Positions 1 to 6,427 of a stretch of DNA of 49,446 nucleotides are shown here, one piece after another. The stretch covers positions 1 to 49,446 of IMG/VR virus record IMGVR_UViG_3300046542_000228. One strand, written 5' to 3'. How positions within the stretch are numbered: the first letter of the stretch is position 1; every line of letters begins with the position of its first letter. The stretch comes from a virus. The notes under the pieces were generated by a model, which searched no databases, was not told where the DNA came from, and was given only the letters and a program-made list of their open reading frames with translations. Position numbers and translations under genes: made by a program.

Positions 1-767
1 CCGTGAAGGACTTCTGGGCGAACCTGGGCCGGAACCTGCGTCACCCTGCGATCAAGGATCTCGGCTACGTCATGGCGTACACCGAAGTGATCCACAACCA
101 GGCCTACGAGCGGCTGCTCGAGGTGCTCGGTCTGGAAGCAGTCTTCGAAGAGAACCTGAAAATCGATGTCGTTCGCGCCCGCGTGAACTATCTCCGGAAG
201 CATGCTCAGCGTGTCTACGAAGACGATCGCAAGCAGTACATCTATTCGATCATCCTGTTCACGCTCTTCGTCGAGAACGTCAGCCTCTTCAGCCAGTTCT
301 ACACGATCATGTGGTTCAACCGCTTCAAGAACGTCCTGAAGGATACGGCTCAGCAGGTTCAGTACACGAAGAACGAAGAGACCCTGCACGCCCAGATCGG
401 CATCAAGATCATCAACACGCTGCGTCAGGAATACCCGGATCTCTTCGACTTCGAGCTGACTGAGCGCATCCGCGAAGAGTGCCTAGAAGCCTTCAAGGCC
501 GAGAGCAATCTGATCGACTGGATGATTGGTGATTACGCCGACGAAAACATCAGCGCCGAGATCCTCAAGAACTACGTCTCCACTCGACTGCAGGACAGCC
601 TCAAGTCGATCGGCATCCGGTCGCCACTCACCGACTGGCCGATGATCGAGACGCTTTGGATGGATGAAGAAGTCTTCGGCACCAACAAGACCGATTTCTT
701 CCACAAGAACCCCGTCGACTACACCGAAAACGACGTCGCCTACGACCCGAAGGAACTATTCGCATGA
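1..767 (+). CDS. nrdB: Ribonucleotide reductase small (beta) subunit, 5' partial
   Basis: Class I ribonucleotide reductase radical-generating subunit, which partners NrdA to make deoxyribonucleotides in the cytoplasm. The frame is open to the left edge, so the N-terminus, including the first metal ligand, lies outside the window; a GTG at position 3 is unlikely to be the true start. Seen in the 255 visible residues: the E-x-x-H metal motif followed by a tyrosine four residues later (EVIHNQAY, matching E115/H118/Y122 of E. coli NrdB), the next helix glutamate in LFVENVS, and the second E-x-x-H in NEETLHAQIG. All visible ligands are intact, so the protein should be active. It overlaps nrdA by ATGA, indicating translational coupling. 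Confidence 0.93.
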   Translation, partial: VKDFWANLGRNLRHPAIKDLGYVMAYTEVIHNQAYERLLEVLGLEAVFEENLKIDVVRARVNYLRKHAQRVYEDDRKQYIYSIILFTLFVENVSLFSQFYTIMWFNRFKNVLKDTAQQVQYTKNEETLHAQIGIKIINTLRQEYPDLFDFELTERIREECLEAFKAESNLIDWMIGDYADENISAEILKNYVSTRLQDSLKSIGIRSPLTDWPMIETLWMDEEVFGTNKTDFFHKNPVDYTENDVAYDPKELFA

Positions 768-2404
768 CCACCTGGATTACCGATGACACCCGTAAGTTTC
801 TCTCCCGCGGATATCTGCGGGAGGGAGTGTCCGTAGAGGACCGCATTGCTGAGGTCGGCAAGCGGGCAGGGGAGATCCTCGATCGCCCTGACATCGGAAA
901 GAAGATCTCCGAGTACCTGATGAACGGCTGGATGAGCCTGTCGTCGCCAATCTGGTCGAACTTCGGTCTCGCCCGTGGCCTGCCAATCAGCTGCAACAAC
1001 GTCTACATGGACGATACCATGGACAGCATCCTGCTGAAGACGGCCGAGATCGGTGCCCAGACCAAGTACGGCGCCGGCACCTCTGCCTACTACGGCGCTC
1101 TCCGTGGACGTGGCGCTGCCATCTCTGGTGGCGGCTCGAGCTATGGTGCTGTGCATTTCATGCAGATGGCCGAGACGACAACGTCCGTGGTGAGTCAGTC
1201 GAACGTCCGCCGTGGCTCGATCGCAGTCTATCTGCCGGCCGATCACCCGGATATTGACGAGCATCTGACCATCCGCACGAAGGCCAGCCCGCTGCAGAAT
1301 GTTCAGCCAGCCGTGTCCATCACGGACAAGTTCCTGGAAGACGCCTTCGCTGGCAGTGAACGCAACCAGGCCGTCTTCGCCAAGATCCTCGAGCGCCGCC
1401 GTGCCAACGGACGCCCATTCATCTTCTTCCACGACAACGCCAACCGCTTTGCTGCGGACGTTTATCGGGATCAGAAGCGGACCATCTGGTCGTCGAACCT
1501 CTGCACCGAGATCATGCTGCCGTCGACGGCCAAGGAGTCGTTCGTCTGCAATCTGCTCTCGCTGAACGTGCTGCACTACGACGACTGGAAGGACACCGAC
1601 CTGGTGAAGGTGGCCATCTATCTGCTCGACGCCGTGATGTCCGAGTACATTGAGAAGACCAAGGATCTGCCGTTCATGGACAGCTCCTACCGCTTCGCTC
1701 TGCATCACCGCGCCCTCGGCCTCGGTATCCTCGGCTGGCACTCGCTGCTGCAGTCCAAGATGGTCGCGTTCGAGAGCACGGAAGCGTCTCTGCTGAACAT
1801 CAAGATCTTCCAGCAAATGCAGGCTCAGTCCTACGAGGCGTCGGAGCAGCTCGGCCGCGAGTACGGCGTTCCGGAGATGCTGATCAACTACAAGCGCCGC
1901 AACAGCACTACCATGGCGATCGCGCCGACGAAGTCCTCGGCCTTCATCCTGGGTCAGGCTTCCGAGGGCATCGCGCTGTTCGAGAATAACTACTTCGTTC
2001 CGGATCTGCAGAAGGGTAAGTTCACCTTCCGCAATCCATACCTGGAGAGGGTTCTCGGCCAGAAGAACATGGACAACGCCGAGACCTGGCGCTCGATCCT
2101 GCTCCGCGAAGGCTCTGTGCAGCACCTGGACATCCTCACGGACCACGAGAAGGCCGTCTTCCGGACTGCCAGCGAGGTCTCTATGGACAAGGTGATCGAG
2201 CAAGCCGCCGCCCGTGGCCGGTACATCGATCAGGGTCAGAGCCTGAACCTGAAGATGCCGCCGAATGTGACGCCGAAGGAGCAGATGCGCCTGACCCTCA
2301 AGGCCCACAAGCTTGGTCTGAAGTCGCTCTACTATCAGGAGTCGACGAACCCAGCCCAGGCTCTGGCTCGATCGAACGAGTCCTGTGTAGCGTGTGAAGC
2401 GTAA
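764..2404 (+). CDS. nrdA: Ribonucleotide reductase large (alpha) subunit
   Basis: Catalytic subunit of class I ribonucleotide reductase, 546 aa. Key residues are all visible: the first active-site cysteine in LPISCNN (about residue 83), the N-x-C-x-E catalytic triad in SNLCTEIML (about residue 246), the second active-site cysteine in SFVCNLLSLN, the radical-transfer tyrosine pair in SLYYQES, and the C-terminal CVAC reducing cysteines. It is shorter than the bacterial enzyme (about 760 aa) because it starts directly in the barrel region and lacks the N-terminal ATP-cone, so allosteric activity inhibition by dATP is probably absent, which suits a phage. The start overlaps the nrdB stop (ATGA). 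A terminator follows directly. Confidence 0.95.
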   Translation: MTTWITDDTRKFLSRGYLREGVSVEDRIAEVGKRAGEILDRPDIGKKISEYLMNGWMSLSSPIWSNFGLARGLPISCNNVYMDDTMDSILLKTAEIGAQTKYGAGTSAYYGALRGRGAAISGGGSSYGAVHFMQMAETTTSVVSQSNVRRGSIAVYLPADHPDIDEHLTIRTKASPLQNVQPAVSITDKFLEDAFAGSERNQAVFAKILERRRANGRPFIFFHDNANRFAADVYRDQKRTIWSSNLCTEIMLPSTAKESFVCNLLSLNVLHYDDWKDTDLVKVAIYLLDAVMSEYIEKTKDLPFMDSSYRFALHHRALGLGILGWHSLLQSKMVAFESTEASLLNIKIFQQMQAQSYEASEQLGREYGVPEMLINYKRRNSTTMAIAPTKSSAFILGQASEGIALFENNYFVPDLQKGKFTFRNPYLERVLGQKNMDNAETWRSILLREGSVQHLDILTDHEKAVFRTASEVSMDKVIEQAAARGRYIDQGQSLNLKMPPNVTPKEQMRLTLKAHKLGLKSLYYQESTNPAQALARSNESCVACEA

Positions 2405-2408
2405 GAAG

Positions 2409-2434
2409 AAGGCCCCTCACGGGGCCTTTTTTAT
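2409..2434 (+). terminator. Rho-independent terminator after nrdA
   Basis: An 8-bp stem AAGGCCCC / GGGGCCTT with loop TCAC is followed by a run of T. It starts 4 bases after the nrdA stop and also overlaps the end of the convergent o-spanin gene, so it separates plus-strand and minus-strand transcription and may work in both directions. Confidence 0.88.
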
Positions 2435-2722
2435 TTGTCCTGTCCGTAGAGCGTCGTCTCGCTCGATCAATCGCCGCCCACAGGACGACTTCTTTTCATC
2501 CAGGGTGATGAACTCCCCGAACTTGTCGAACGTCTGCCCCTTGGTCATCCGCTGACCCCGCACGGGAGGCGTAACTGTCTCGTCGAAACAGGTCCGGATG
2601 TCAGCGGGCAGGAGCGGCAGGTTTGCTCTGTCCGTGAGGCCGAGGCCAAATATCGAGCAGCTGCTCAACGTCATCGCTATCAAAGCAGGTATCGTCAGGG
2701 TGCTTAATCTTGGCGCGAGCAT
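2417..2722 (-). CDS. Outer-membrane spanin subunit (Rz1-like lipoprotein)
   Basis: Small lipoprotein of 101 aa. A hydrophobic signal segment ends in a lipobox LSSC with the lipidated cysteine at residue 22; the mature part would be about 80 aa in the periplasm, with a PPVRG stretch. Rz1-type o-spanins join an inner-membrane i-spanin and fuse the two membranes in the last step of lysis. The assignment comes from the lipobox, the size and, above all, the position: its start lies inside the upstream i-spanin gene in another frame (122 nt overlap), the classic Rz/Rz1 arrangement. It is the last gene of the lysis cassette. Confidence 0.8.
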   Translation of the reverse strand: MLAPRLSTLTIPALIAMTLSSCSIFGLGLTDRANLPLLPADIRTCFDETVTPPVRGQRMTKGQTFDKFGEFITLDEKKSSCGRRLIERDDALRTGQIKKAP

Positions 2723-2963
2723 CGGCTAGCTCCTTCTGCAATTCTGTAATCCGGTTCTGATCCTGCTCCCGCTGCGTGCGGTCAGCGGAGTCGATCGCGA
2801 TCCCGAGGTTGATGTCCTTCACCCACTTGGCGAGCTCGGCCGCTTCGTGCTTCTCGTTCGCGGCGTGCTGTCCGTAGAGATAGCCGCCAAAGACCAGGCC
2901 CGCGGCTAGGGCACAAATCAGGACCGGTTTTGCCAGCGGCTCGAGGAGCGTGAGGGGGATCAT
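2601..2963 (-). CDS. Inner-membrane spanin subunit (Rz-like)
   Basis: 120 aa. One N-terminal transmembrane helix (about residues 10-28, rich in A, L, G) is followed by a charged, coiled-coil periplasmic region containing DRTQREQDQNRITELQKELA. This is the topology of an i-spanin that contacts the Rz1-like lipoprotein across the periplasm. The start was chosen at ATG 2963 because it overlaps the endolysin stop as ATGA; the open frame extends upstream, but that part is antisense-like, arginine-rich sequence within the endolysin gene. The 3' third overlaps the o-spanin gene. Confidence 0.82.
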   Translation of the reverse strand: MIPLTLLEPLAKPVLICALAAGLVFGGYLYGQHAANEKHEAAELAKWVKDINLGIAIDSADRTQREQDQNRITELQKELADARAKIKHPDDTCFDSDDVEQLLDIWPRPHGQSKPAAPAR

Positions 2964-3451
2964 TCCACACCCCTCATGCACATCGTCCGCTCCACCGCCC
3001 GACGCTTGGCCAAGCCAGGGAGAATGACCTTCTTGCCCTTCACTGTCCCCTTGTTCCAGGAGAGCATTGCGTCGCAGGCGGCTCTTACGTTTCCGGTACG
3101 GAGATAGCGGGCCGAGCTCGAGCCACAGAAGGCTCCGTTCCCCACGTTGTAGCTGAAGCTGTCGAAGGCTCCTCGAGTCTCGACGGGGAGGGCGTCCCAA
3201 TTCTTGACGCATGCCGCGTTACCTTGATCGTAGTGGGCCATGCGCTTAACCAGGAGAGCACGGCACTCTTCCCTGGAAAACTTCCGGCCCTGCATGGACT
3301 TCGCATTTTCAGTTTCTCCCATGCAGTAGGTGAGGACACCGACTGCATCGCGGTAGACATAGCCGACGTAACCTTCTGCCGGTTCAGCAATGGAGACGCC
3401 GATCGCAACAGCAGCGCTGGCGATCGTCGCAGTGATCGTCTTCTTAGCCAT
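2960..3451 (-). CDS. Endolysin, GH24 lysozyme with N-terminal signal-anchor
   Basis: 163 aa muramidase of the T4/R21 lysozyme family that cuts the glycan strands of peptidoglycan. The catalytic triad spacing is exact: E26, then eight residues, D35, then five residues, T41. Residues 5-22 form a weakly hydrophobic, Ala/Gly-rich helix without a clear cleavage site, as in SAR (signal-anchor-release) endolysins, so export through Sec and release on membrane depolarisation is likely. Several cysteines (43, 63, 81 and later) could form disulfides in the periplasm. The start overlaps the holin stop by 8 nt and the end overlaps the i-spanin gene. Confidence 0.93.
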   Translation of the reverse strand: MAKKTITATIASAAVAIGVSIAEPAEGYVGYVYRDAVGVLTYCMGETENAKSMQGRKFSREECRALLVKRMAHYDQGNAACVKNWDALPVETRGAFDSFSYNVGNGAFCGSSSARYLRTGNVRAACDAMLSWNKGTVKGKKVILPGLAKRRAVERTMCMRGVE

Positions 3452-3683
3452 TCTTGGCTCCTGAGATTTTCTTCTGGGGGATCAGGCGTCCATAGATCGC
3501 GCCGAGCGCGACCAGGCCGTCGAGGATGGAGAAGGCGAGACGCATTGATGGCGGGACCATCGGTAGCAGCGTGTCGCAGATCGGCTCGAGGACCACGAGG
3601 AAGAGGAAGAAGTAGGTACACCACATGGCATACGAGTGTCGCAGGATCGTCTTCCAGTCCTGGTGGACCTGGGGGCGCCGCAT
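3444..3683 (-). CDS. Putative holin
   Basis: 79 aa with two hydrophobic segments (about residues 18-40 and 46-64) and charged ends, ending in a lysine-rich tail. Position directly before the endolysin, small size and two membrane spans indicate the pore- or pinhole-forming holin that times lysis. The WKTILRHSYAMW start and GRLIPQK end resemble a widespread proteobacterial prophage membrane-protein family (DUF7940-like, recalled, not searched). With a SAR-type endolysin, a pinholin role (depolarisation only) would fit. Start and stop overlap neighbouring genes by a few bases. Confidence 0.75.
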   Translation of the reverse strand: MRRPQVHQDWKTILRHSYAMWCTYFFLFLVVLEPICDTLLPMVPPSMRLAFSILDGLVALGAIYGRLIPQKKISGAKNG

Positions 3684-4012
3684 TAGAGCCCCACGAACTT
3701 CTTCAGGAGCAGCGGTGCGACGGCCGAGATGACAGCACTGGCCACGGAGCAGAGCGTGACCAGTCGGACGACCTTCTCATTGAGAGCCGTGTACTTCTTC
3801 TCGAGATCTGCGTGCTGAGCTTTGAGCTCTCCGATGGACTCCTTGAATCCATCTTTCACTTCCTTCACCTGGGTGGCGACGAAGCTGTTACGCTCCTCGA
3901 GCACGACCAGGCGCTCCATGAACTCTGCCAGAGCGACGACGCGATCCGACATCTGCTTGACTGCCGATTCCAGGCTGTCGAGCCGGATGTGGGTGAGGTC
4001 GGTTACGGGCAT
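3683..4012 (-). CDS. Coiled-coil protein with C-terminal membrane anchor (XhlA-like)
   Basis: 109 aa. A long amphipathic coiled coil (about residues 10-80) ends in one C-terminal transmembrane helix (LVTLCSVASAVISAVAPLLL). This is the architecture of XhlA-type holin-associated proteins, which sit next to holins and help membrane disruption. It is the first gene of the lysis cassette and overlaps the holin start by one base. A hairpin covers its start codon (see separate entry), which may hold back lysis gene expression. The function is inferred from topology and neighbours only. Confidence 0.7.
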   Translation of the reverse strand: MPVTDLTHIRLDSLESAVKQMSDRVVALAEFMERLVVLEERNSFVATQVKEVKDGFKESIGELKAQHADLEKKYTALNEKVVRLVTLCSVASAVISAVAPLLLKKFVGL

Positions 4013-4037
4013 ACGGGAACTCCAATTGGTTCCCGTA
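4012..4037 (-). promoter_or_regulatory. Start-codon hairpin of the lysis cassette
   Basis: A perfect 9-bp inverted repeat (TACGGGAAC at 4012-4020 and GTTCCCGTA at 4029-4037) surrounds an 8-nt loop. In the minus-strand mRNA the 3' arm runs into the A of the ATG at 4012, and the Shine-Dalgarno GGAG spans the end of the loop and the first base of the 3' arm. Folding would block ribosome entry. A second inverted repeat, CGTTCTG/CAGAACG, lies 29 bases further upstream at 4066-4086. Confidence 0.55.
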
Positions 4038-4115
4038 AATATGGTTATAGAGGCTTAGTGATTCTCGTTCTGGTTGACTCAGAACGATGCTAAATGAATA
4101 ATCGCATAGGTATAA

Positions 4116-4277
4116 TTATGGAACTAACACACCAAATAGTTGTTCAAATTTTTCCCTGATCATCTTGATGATGAGCTCGCTTCCGGACAGTCCGTAGGTG
4201 TCGGCCAGGAGTGCGAGCTTCTCGCGATCGTCGTCAGTTCCGTATGCGATGATGCCTTTGTTCCTGGTCTTGCTCAC
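4116..4277 (-). CDS. Small Arc-like ribbon-helix-helix protein
   Basis: A 53-aa gene. It starts at GTG 4277, overlapping the stop of the upstream gene as GTGA, with a GGAG Shine-Dalgarno seven to eight bases upstream. The protein has a short N-terminal strand (KGIIAYG), a helix beginning DREKLALLADTYG, the turn SGSE and a second helix ELIIKMIREKFEQL, which matches the Arc/MetJ ribbon-helix-helix layout. It lies between the fibre module and the lysis cassette, so a role in controlling lysis genes is possible, but that is inference. Confidence 0.7.
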   Translation of the reverse strand: MSKTRNKGIIAYGTDDDREKLALLADTYGLSGSELIIKMIREKFEQLFGVLVP

Positions 4278-4654
4278 CACTGGATCTCCGTTGCTGTTTC
4301 AATCGCGGCCGGTGTGTTCGCCGCAGCGACGGCATCCTTTGCGGCCATTCGCTTCTGCTCGATCACTGGCGCAACCTGGCGCCACTCATGGGCCAGACTC
4401 AGGATCACTGCAGCTGCATCGAGCAGCGTGGATCCGGTTCGCTCAGCTTCTGCGGCGACGAGCAGCACGATCTGCGGATTGATGTCCGGAGTCGCGGCCA
4501 CGAGTTCGGCTTGACGTTCCTTCTCCCAGTAGACCATTGCTTGGCCGGCGCCGAGCGTAACGTACTTGCCCCGCTCGAGCTCGGCCGCTGCATCAATCTT
4601 GGCGATCGCCGCGGCACGGATCGGGTTCAGATCCTTCTTCAGATTAAGCTTCAT
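4274..4654 (-). CDS. Putative tail-fibre assembly chaperone-like protein
   Basis: 126 aa, mostly alpha-helical and alanine-rich. The pattern near the N-terminus (RAAAIAKIDAAAE, then YVTLGAGQAMVYWEKERQAE) is typical of small proteins encoded at the end of receptor-binding clusters in alphaproteobacterial phages (XkdW/DUF4376-like, recalled from memory). These are thought to help fibre assembly. Overlaps the upstream gene by 11 nt and couples to the Arc-like gene downstream. No catalytic motif is visible. Confidence 0.6.
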   Translation of the reverse strand: MKLNLKKDLNPIRAAAIAKIDAAAELERGKYVTLGAGQAMVYWEKERQAELVAATPDINPQIVLLVAAEAERTGSTLLDAAAVILSLAHEWRQVAPVIEQKRMAAKDAVAAANTPAAIETATEIQW

Positions 4655-5207
4655 CGATCGTCACCTTCACAAAGCGTTCCATGTACGGCCATTGCTCCAG
4701 CGTGATGTGGTAGGTCGCCGGCATCTCGGCCTCGAGCTCGAGTTCGCCGCCAGTGAGGACGGTCTGATCGCGGTCCACCCAGACGTTGCAGGGATCCGGC
4801 AGGCCAGTCAGCTTGACCGTCTCACCCACCTTGAGCTTGATCTCGGCGGGAACATCAAACGTCGGCCGAGCTGTGATCTGTCCGTCCAGGATGTAGTCGG
4901 ATTCGATCGCACACTTCACGAACTCTAGCCGGCCGGTGATGATGATCTGCTGCTCGAACTCGTCGACCACCTGCTCGCCTGCTTCGTCCAGGACGGGCTG
5001 ACCCTCAGCATCGAGCCTCGGAATCTGGACGGTCTCCATGAGGGGCTGACCGGTGTTCGGATCCACAGCGCCGACGTCTGGAAGCGGAACTGGCGGGAAA
5101 TCCAGATAAGGTCTCCCCTGCTCCGCGAGTGCGGCTTGAACGTCAGGTGAGACAGGATCCCAGATGACGTGAGTAATCCGGCCGTCAGGTAGGTGTTCGA
5201 TGATCAT
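4644..5207 (-). CDS. Tail fibre-associated protein
   Basis: 187 aa. It opens MIIEHLPDGRITHVIWDPV and has a proline- and acid-rich first half, then a beta-rich second half ending in an immunoglobulin-like stretch. This type of protein pairs with the helical protein downstream at the end of tail clusters of rhizobial and other alphaproteobacterial phages. It likely belongs to the receptor-binding assembly; the exact role is unknown. It overlaps the upstream gene by ATGA. Confidence 0.6.
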   Translation of the reverse strand: MIIEHLPDGRITHVIWDPVSPDVQAALAEQGRPYLDFPPVPLPDVGAVDPNTGQPLMETVQIPRLDAEGQPVLDEAGEQVVDEFEQQIIITGRLEFVKCAIESDYILDGQITARPTFDVPAEIKLKVGETVKLTGLPDPCNVWVDRDQTVLTGGELELEAEMPATYHITLEQWPYMERFVKVTIDEA

Positions 5208-5581
5208 ATTGCGTAATCCCAGATAAAATAACCCATGTAGACCGGACCCCAGGTGTTGGCGTAGAGCTCGAGGCGATCATTAAAAACCCTCGCAACACCG
5301 TTAAGCCCCAGGGTCAAATCGTTGAACTGGAGGTACGACCAGTTGTAGCCCAGCTCGGCAGTCTGAAAATTGTAGGGAACGATCACCTGGGGAACCCGAG
5401 AGAATGTCTTGCCAAACGGGATGACGGTCGTCCCGGTTACGTAAGCTTTCCCGGAGGCGAGCAACGTTATCGCGGACCAGTCGGAGGAAAAGTTCAAGTT
5501 CACATTCGCGGCCGTCAACACATCCATACCTGGTCGCGAAATCTTCAATCCGTTCACGTCGAACAGCACACGATTAGGCAA
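5204..5581 (-). CDS. Small receptor-binding-cluster protein, third of three paralogues
   Basis: 125 aa from TTG 5581. That start overlaps the stop of the preceding gene, has GGAG about 11 bases upstream and gives an N-terminus MPNRVLFDVNGLKISRPGMDV that lines up with the other two proteins of the cluster. A longer start at 5671 would break that match. The body is beta-rich and aromatic (many Y, W, F), as in tail-tip or fibre tip proteins. It probably contributes to host binding; no enzyme motif is visible. Confidence 0.65.
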   Translation of the reverse strand: MPNRVLFDVNGLKISRPGMDVLTAANVNLNFSSDWSAITLLASGKAYVTGTTVIPFGKTFSRVPQVIVPYNFQTAELGYNWSYLQFNDLTLGLNGVARVFNDRLELYANTWGPVYMGYFIWDYAI

Positions 5582-5972
5582 CGGCGGGCAAGCTCCAAAC
5601 TCGGTATCGGATGTATCGCTGAGCGGCAGAACCGGCCGGGGTGTAGCGAGCACCCTGGGCGTCCGCTCCATTCGGAGAAAGTGTGAAGTAAATCTGGGTC
5701 AAGCTCAGGTACTGGCAGATTGCCTCGAACCAACCGATGCTTTCAAACTCGACAACAGGTTTGAAGCCCAGGTTAGGGATGTTCACGACGGTGGGCGTGA
5801 ACCCCGCCGCCGTCTGCGGTACAACGCCGCTCTGGACAACCTGAACCATCTTGGAGTCGGCGCGTAGGAGAAAGTCACTGTCCAAGGTGGCTGTCTGAAC
5901 TTCTTTCCCCGCCTTGGTGATCCACAAACCATATTCGGTGCCTCGCTTACCGAGGAGAACTCGTCCGACCAT
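5574..5972 (-). CDS. Small receptor-binding-cluster protein, second of three paralogues
   Basis: 132 aa. The start is ATG 5972 in a TGATG overlap with the preceding gene; the longer frame upstream is antisense-like. N-terminus MVGRVLLGKRGTEYGLWITK shares with its neighbours the layout R-V-(I/L)-L-G, a GT turn, a K-x-G motif and a V. The rest is beta-rich and probably trimeric fibre-tip material. Three related genes in tandem after the tail-tip protein suggest duplication and divergence of an adhesion module. Confidence 0.65.
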   Translation of the reverse strand: MVGRVLLGKRGTEYGLWITKAGKEVQTATLDSDFLLRADSKMVQVVQSGVVPQTAAGFTPTVVNIPNLGFKPVVEFESIGWFEAICQYLSLTQIYFTLSPNGADAQGARYTPAGSAAQRYIRYRVWSLPAVA

Positions 5973-6427
5973 CAGGGCTTCACCACCCAGTAATCGAACC
6001 AACCCCAAAGTCGGGTGTAGTTTCCCGAGAGCGGCCACCAAGCAGCGCCCGCGCCGATACCGATCGTCTTGCCGACCGAATCGTAGCCACCATTCATGGT
6101 GAAGAACCCACCAATGTTGCTCTGCCCTATCATGTTGTAATCAAAGTTCGACCTCGGGACGACGATGACGTATGGGAGTTCATTCGGATCCCAGCTCCCC
6201 CCAAGATAAACCGGTGATGGTGCGTACCAGGACCAACCAACCATGTCGGCCCATTCTAGCTGCCCCTGTAGGGTTCCTTGAGAAAGAACTCGCGCAGCGG
6301 TGAAGTAACGGCTATCGAAAGCCAGTTGCTCTTTGGTTAGTGCCGGATCGAGGACGTTGAACCCTGGCTTGGATGCTCTGAGGACGAATGTACCGTCGAA
6401 GGCGCCGAGGATAACTCTGGTTGTCAT
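5972..6427 (-). CDS. Small receptor-binding-cluster protein, first of three paralogues
   Basis: 151 aa, starting at a TAATG overlap with the end of the tail-tip gene. N-terminus MTTRVILGAFDGTFVLRASK defines the shared motif of the cluster. The remainder is rich in Trp, Tyr, Gly and Asn (for example LWGWFDYW near the end), consistent with a beta-structured surface protein. Position immediately downstream of the J-like gene supports a role at the distal tail. Confidence 0.65.
   Translation of the reverse strand: MTTRVILGAFDGTFVLRASKPGFNVLDPALTKEQLAFDSRYFTAARVLSQGTLQGQLEWADMVGWSWYAPSPVYLGGSWDPNELPYVIVVPRSNFDYNMIGQSNIGGFFTMNGGYDSVGKTIGIGAGAAWWPLSGNYTRLWGWFDYWVVKP

Noticed and set aside
740-2308. 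Long open frame (522 aa) antisense to nrdA
   Set aside because: GC-rich, well-biased genes create long antisense frames; it mirrors nrdA, has no family pattern and no ribosome site.
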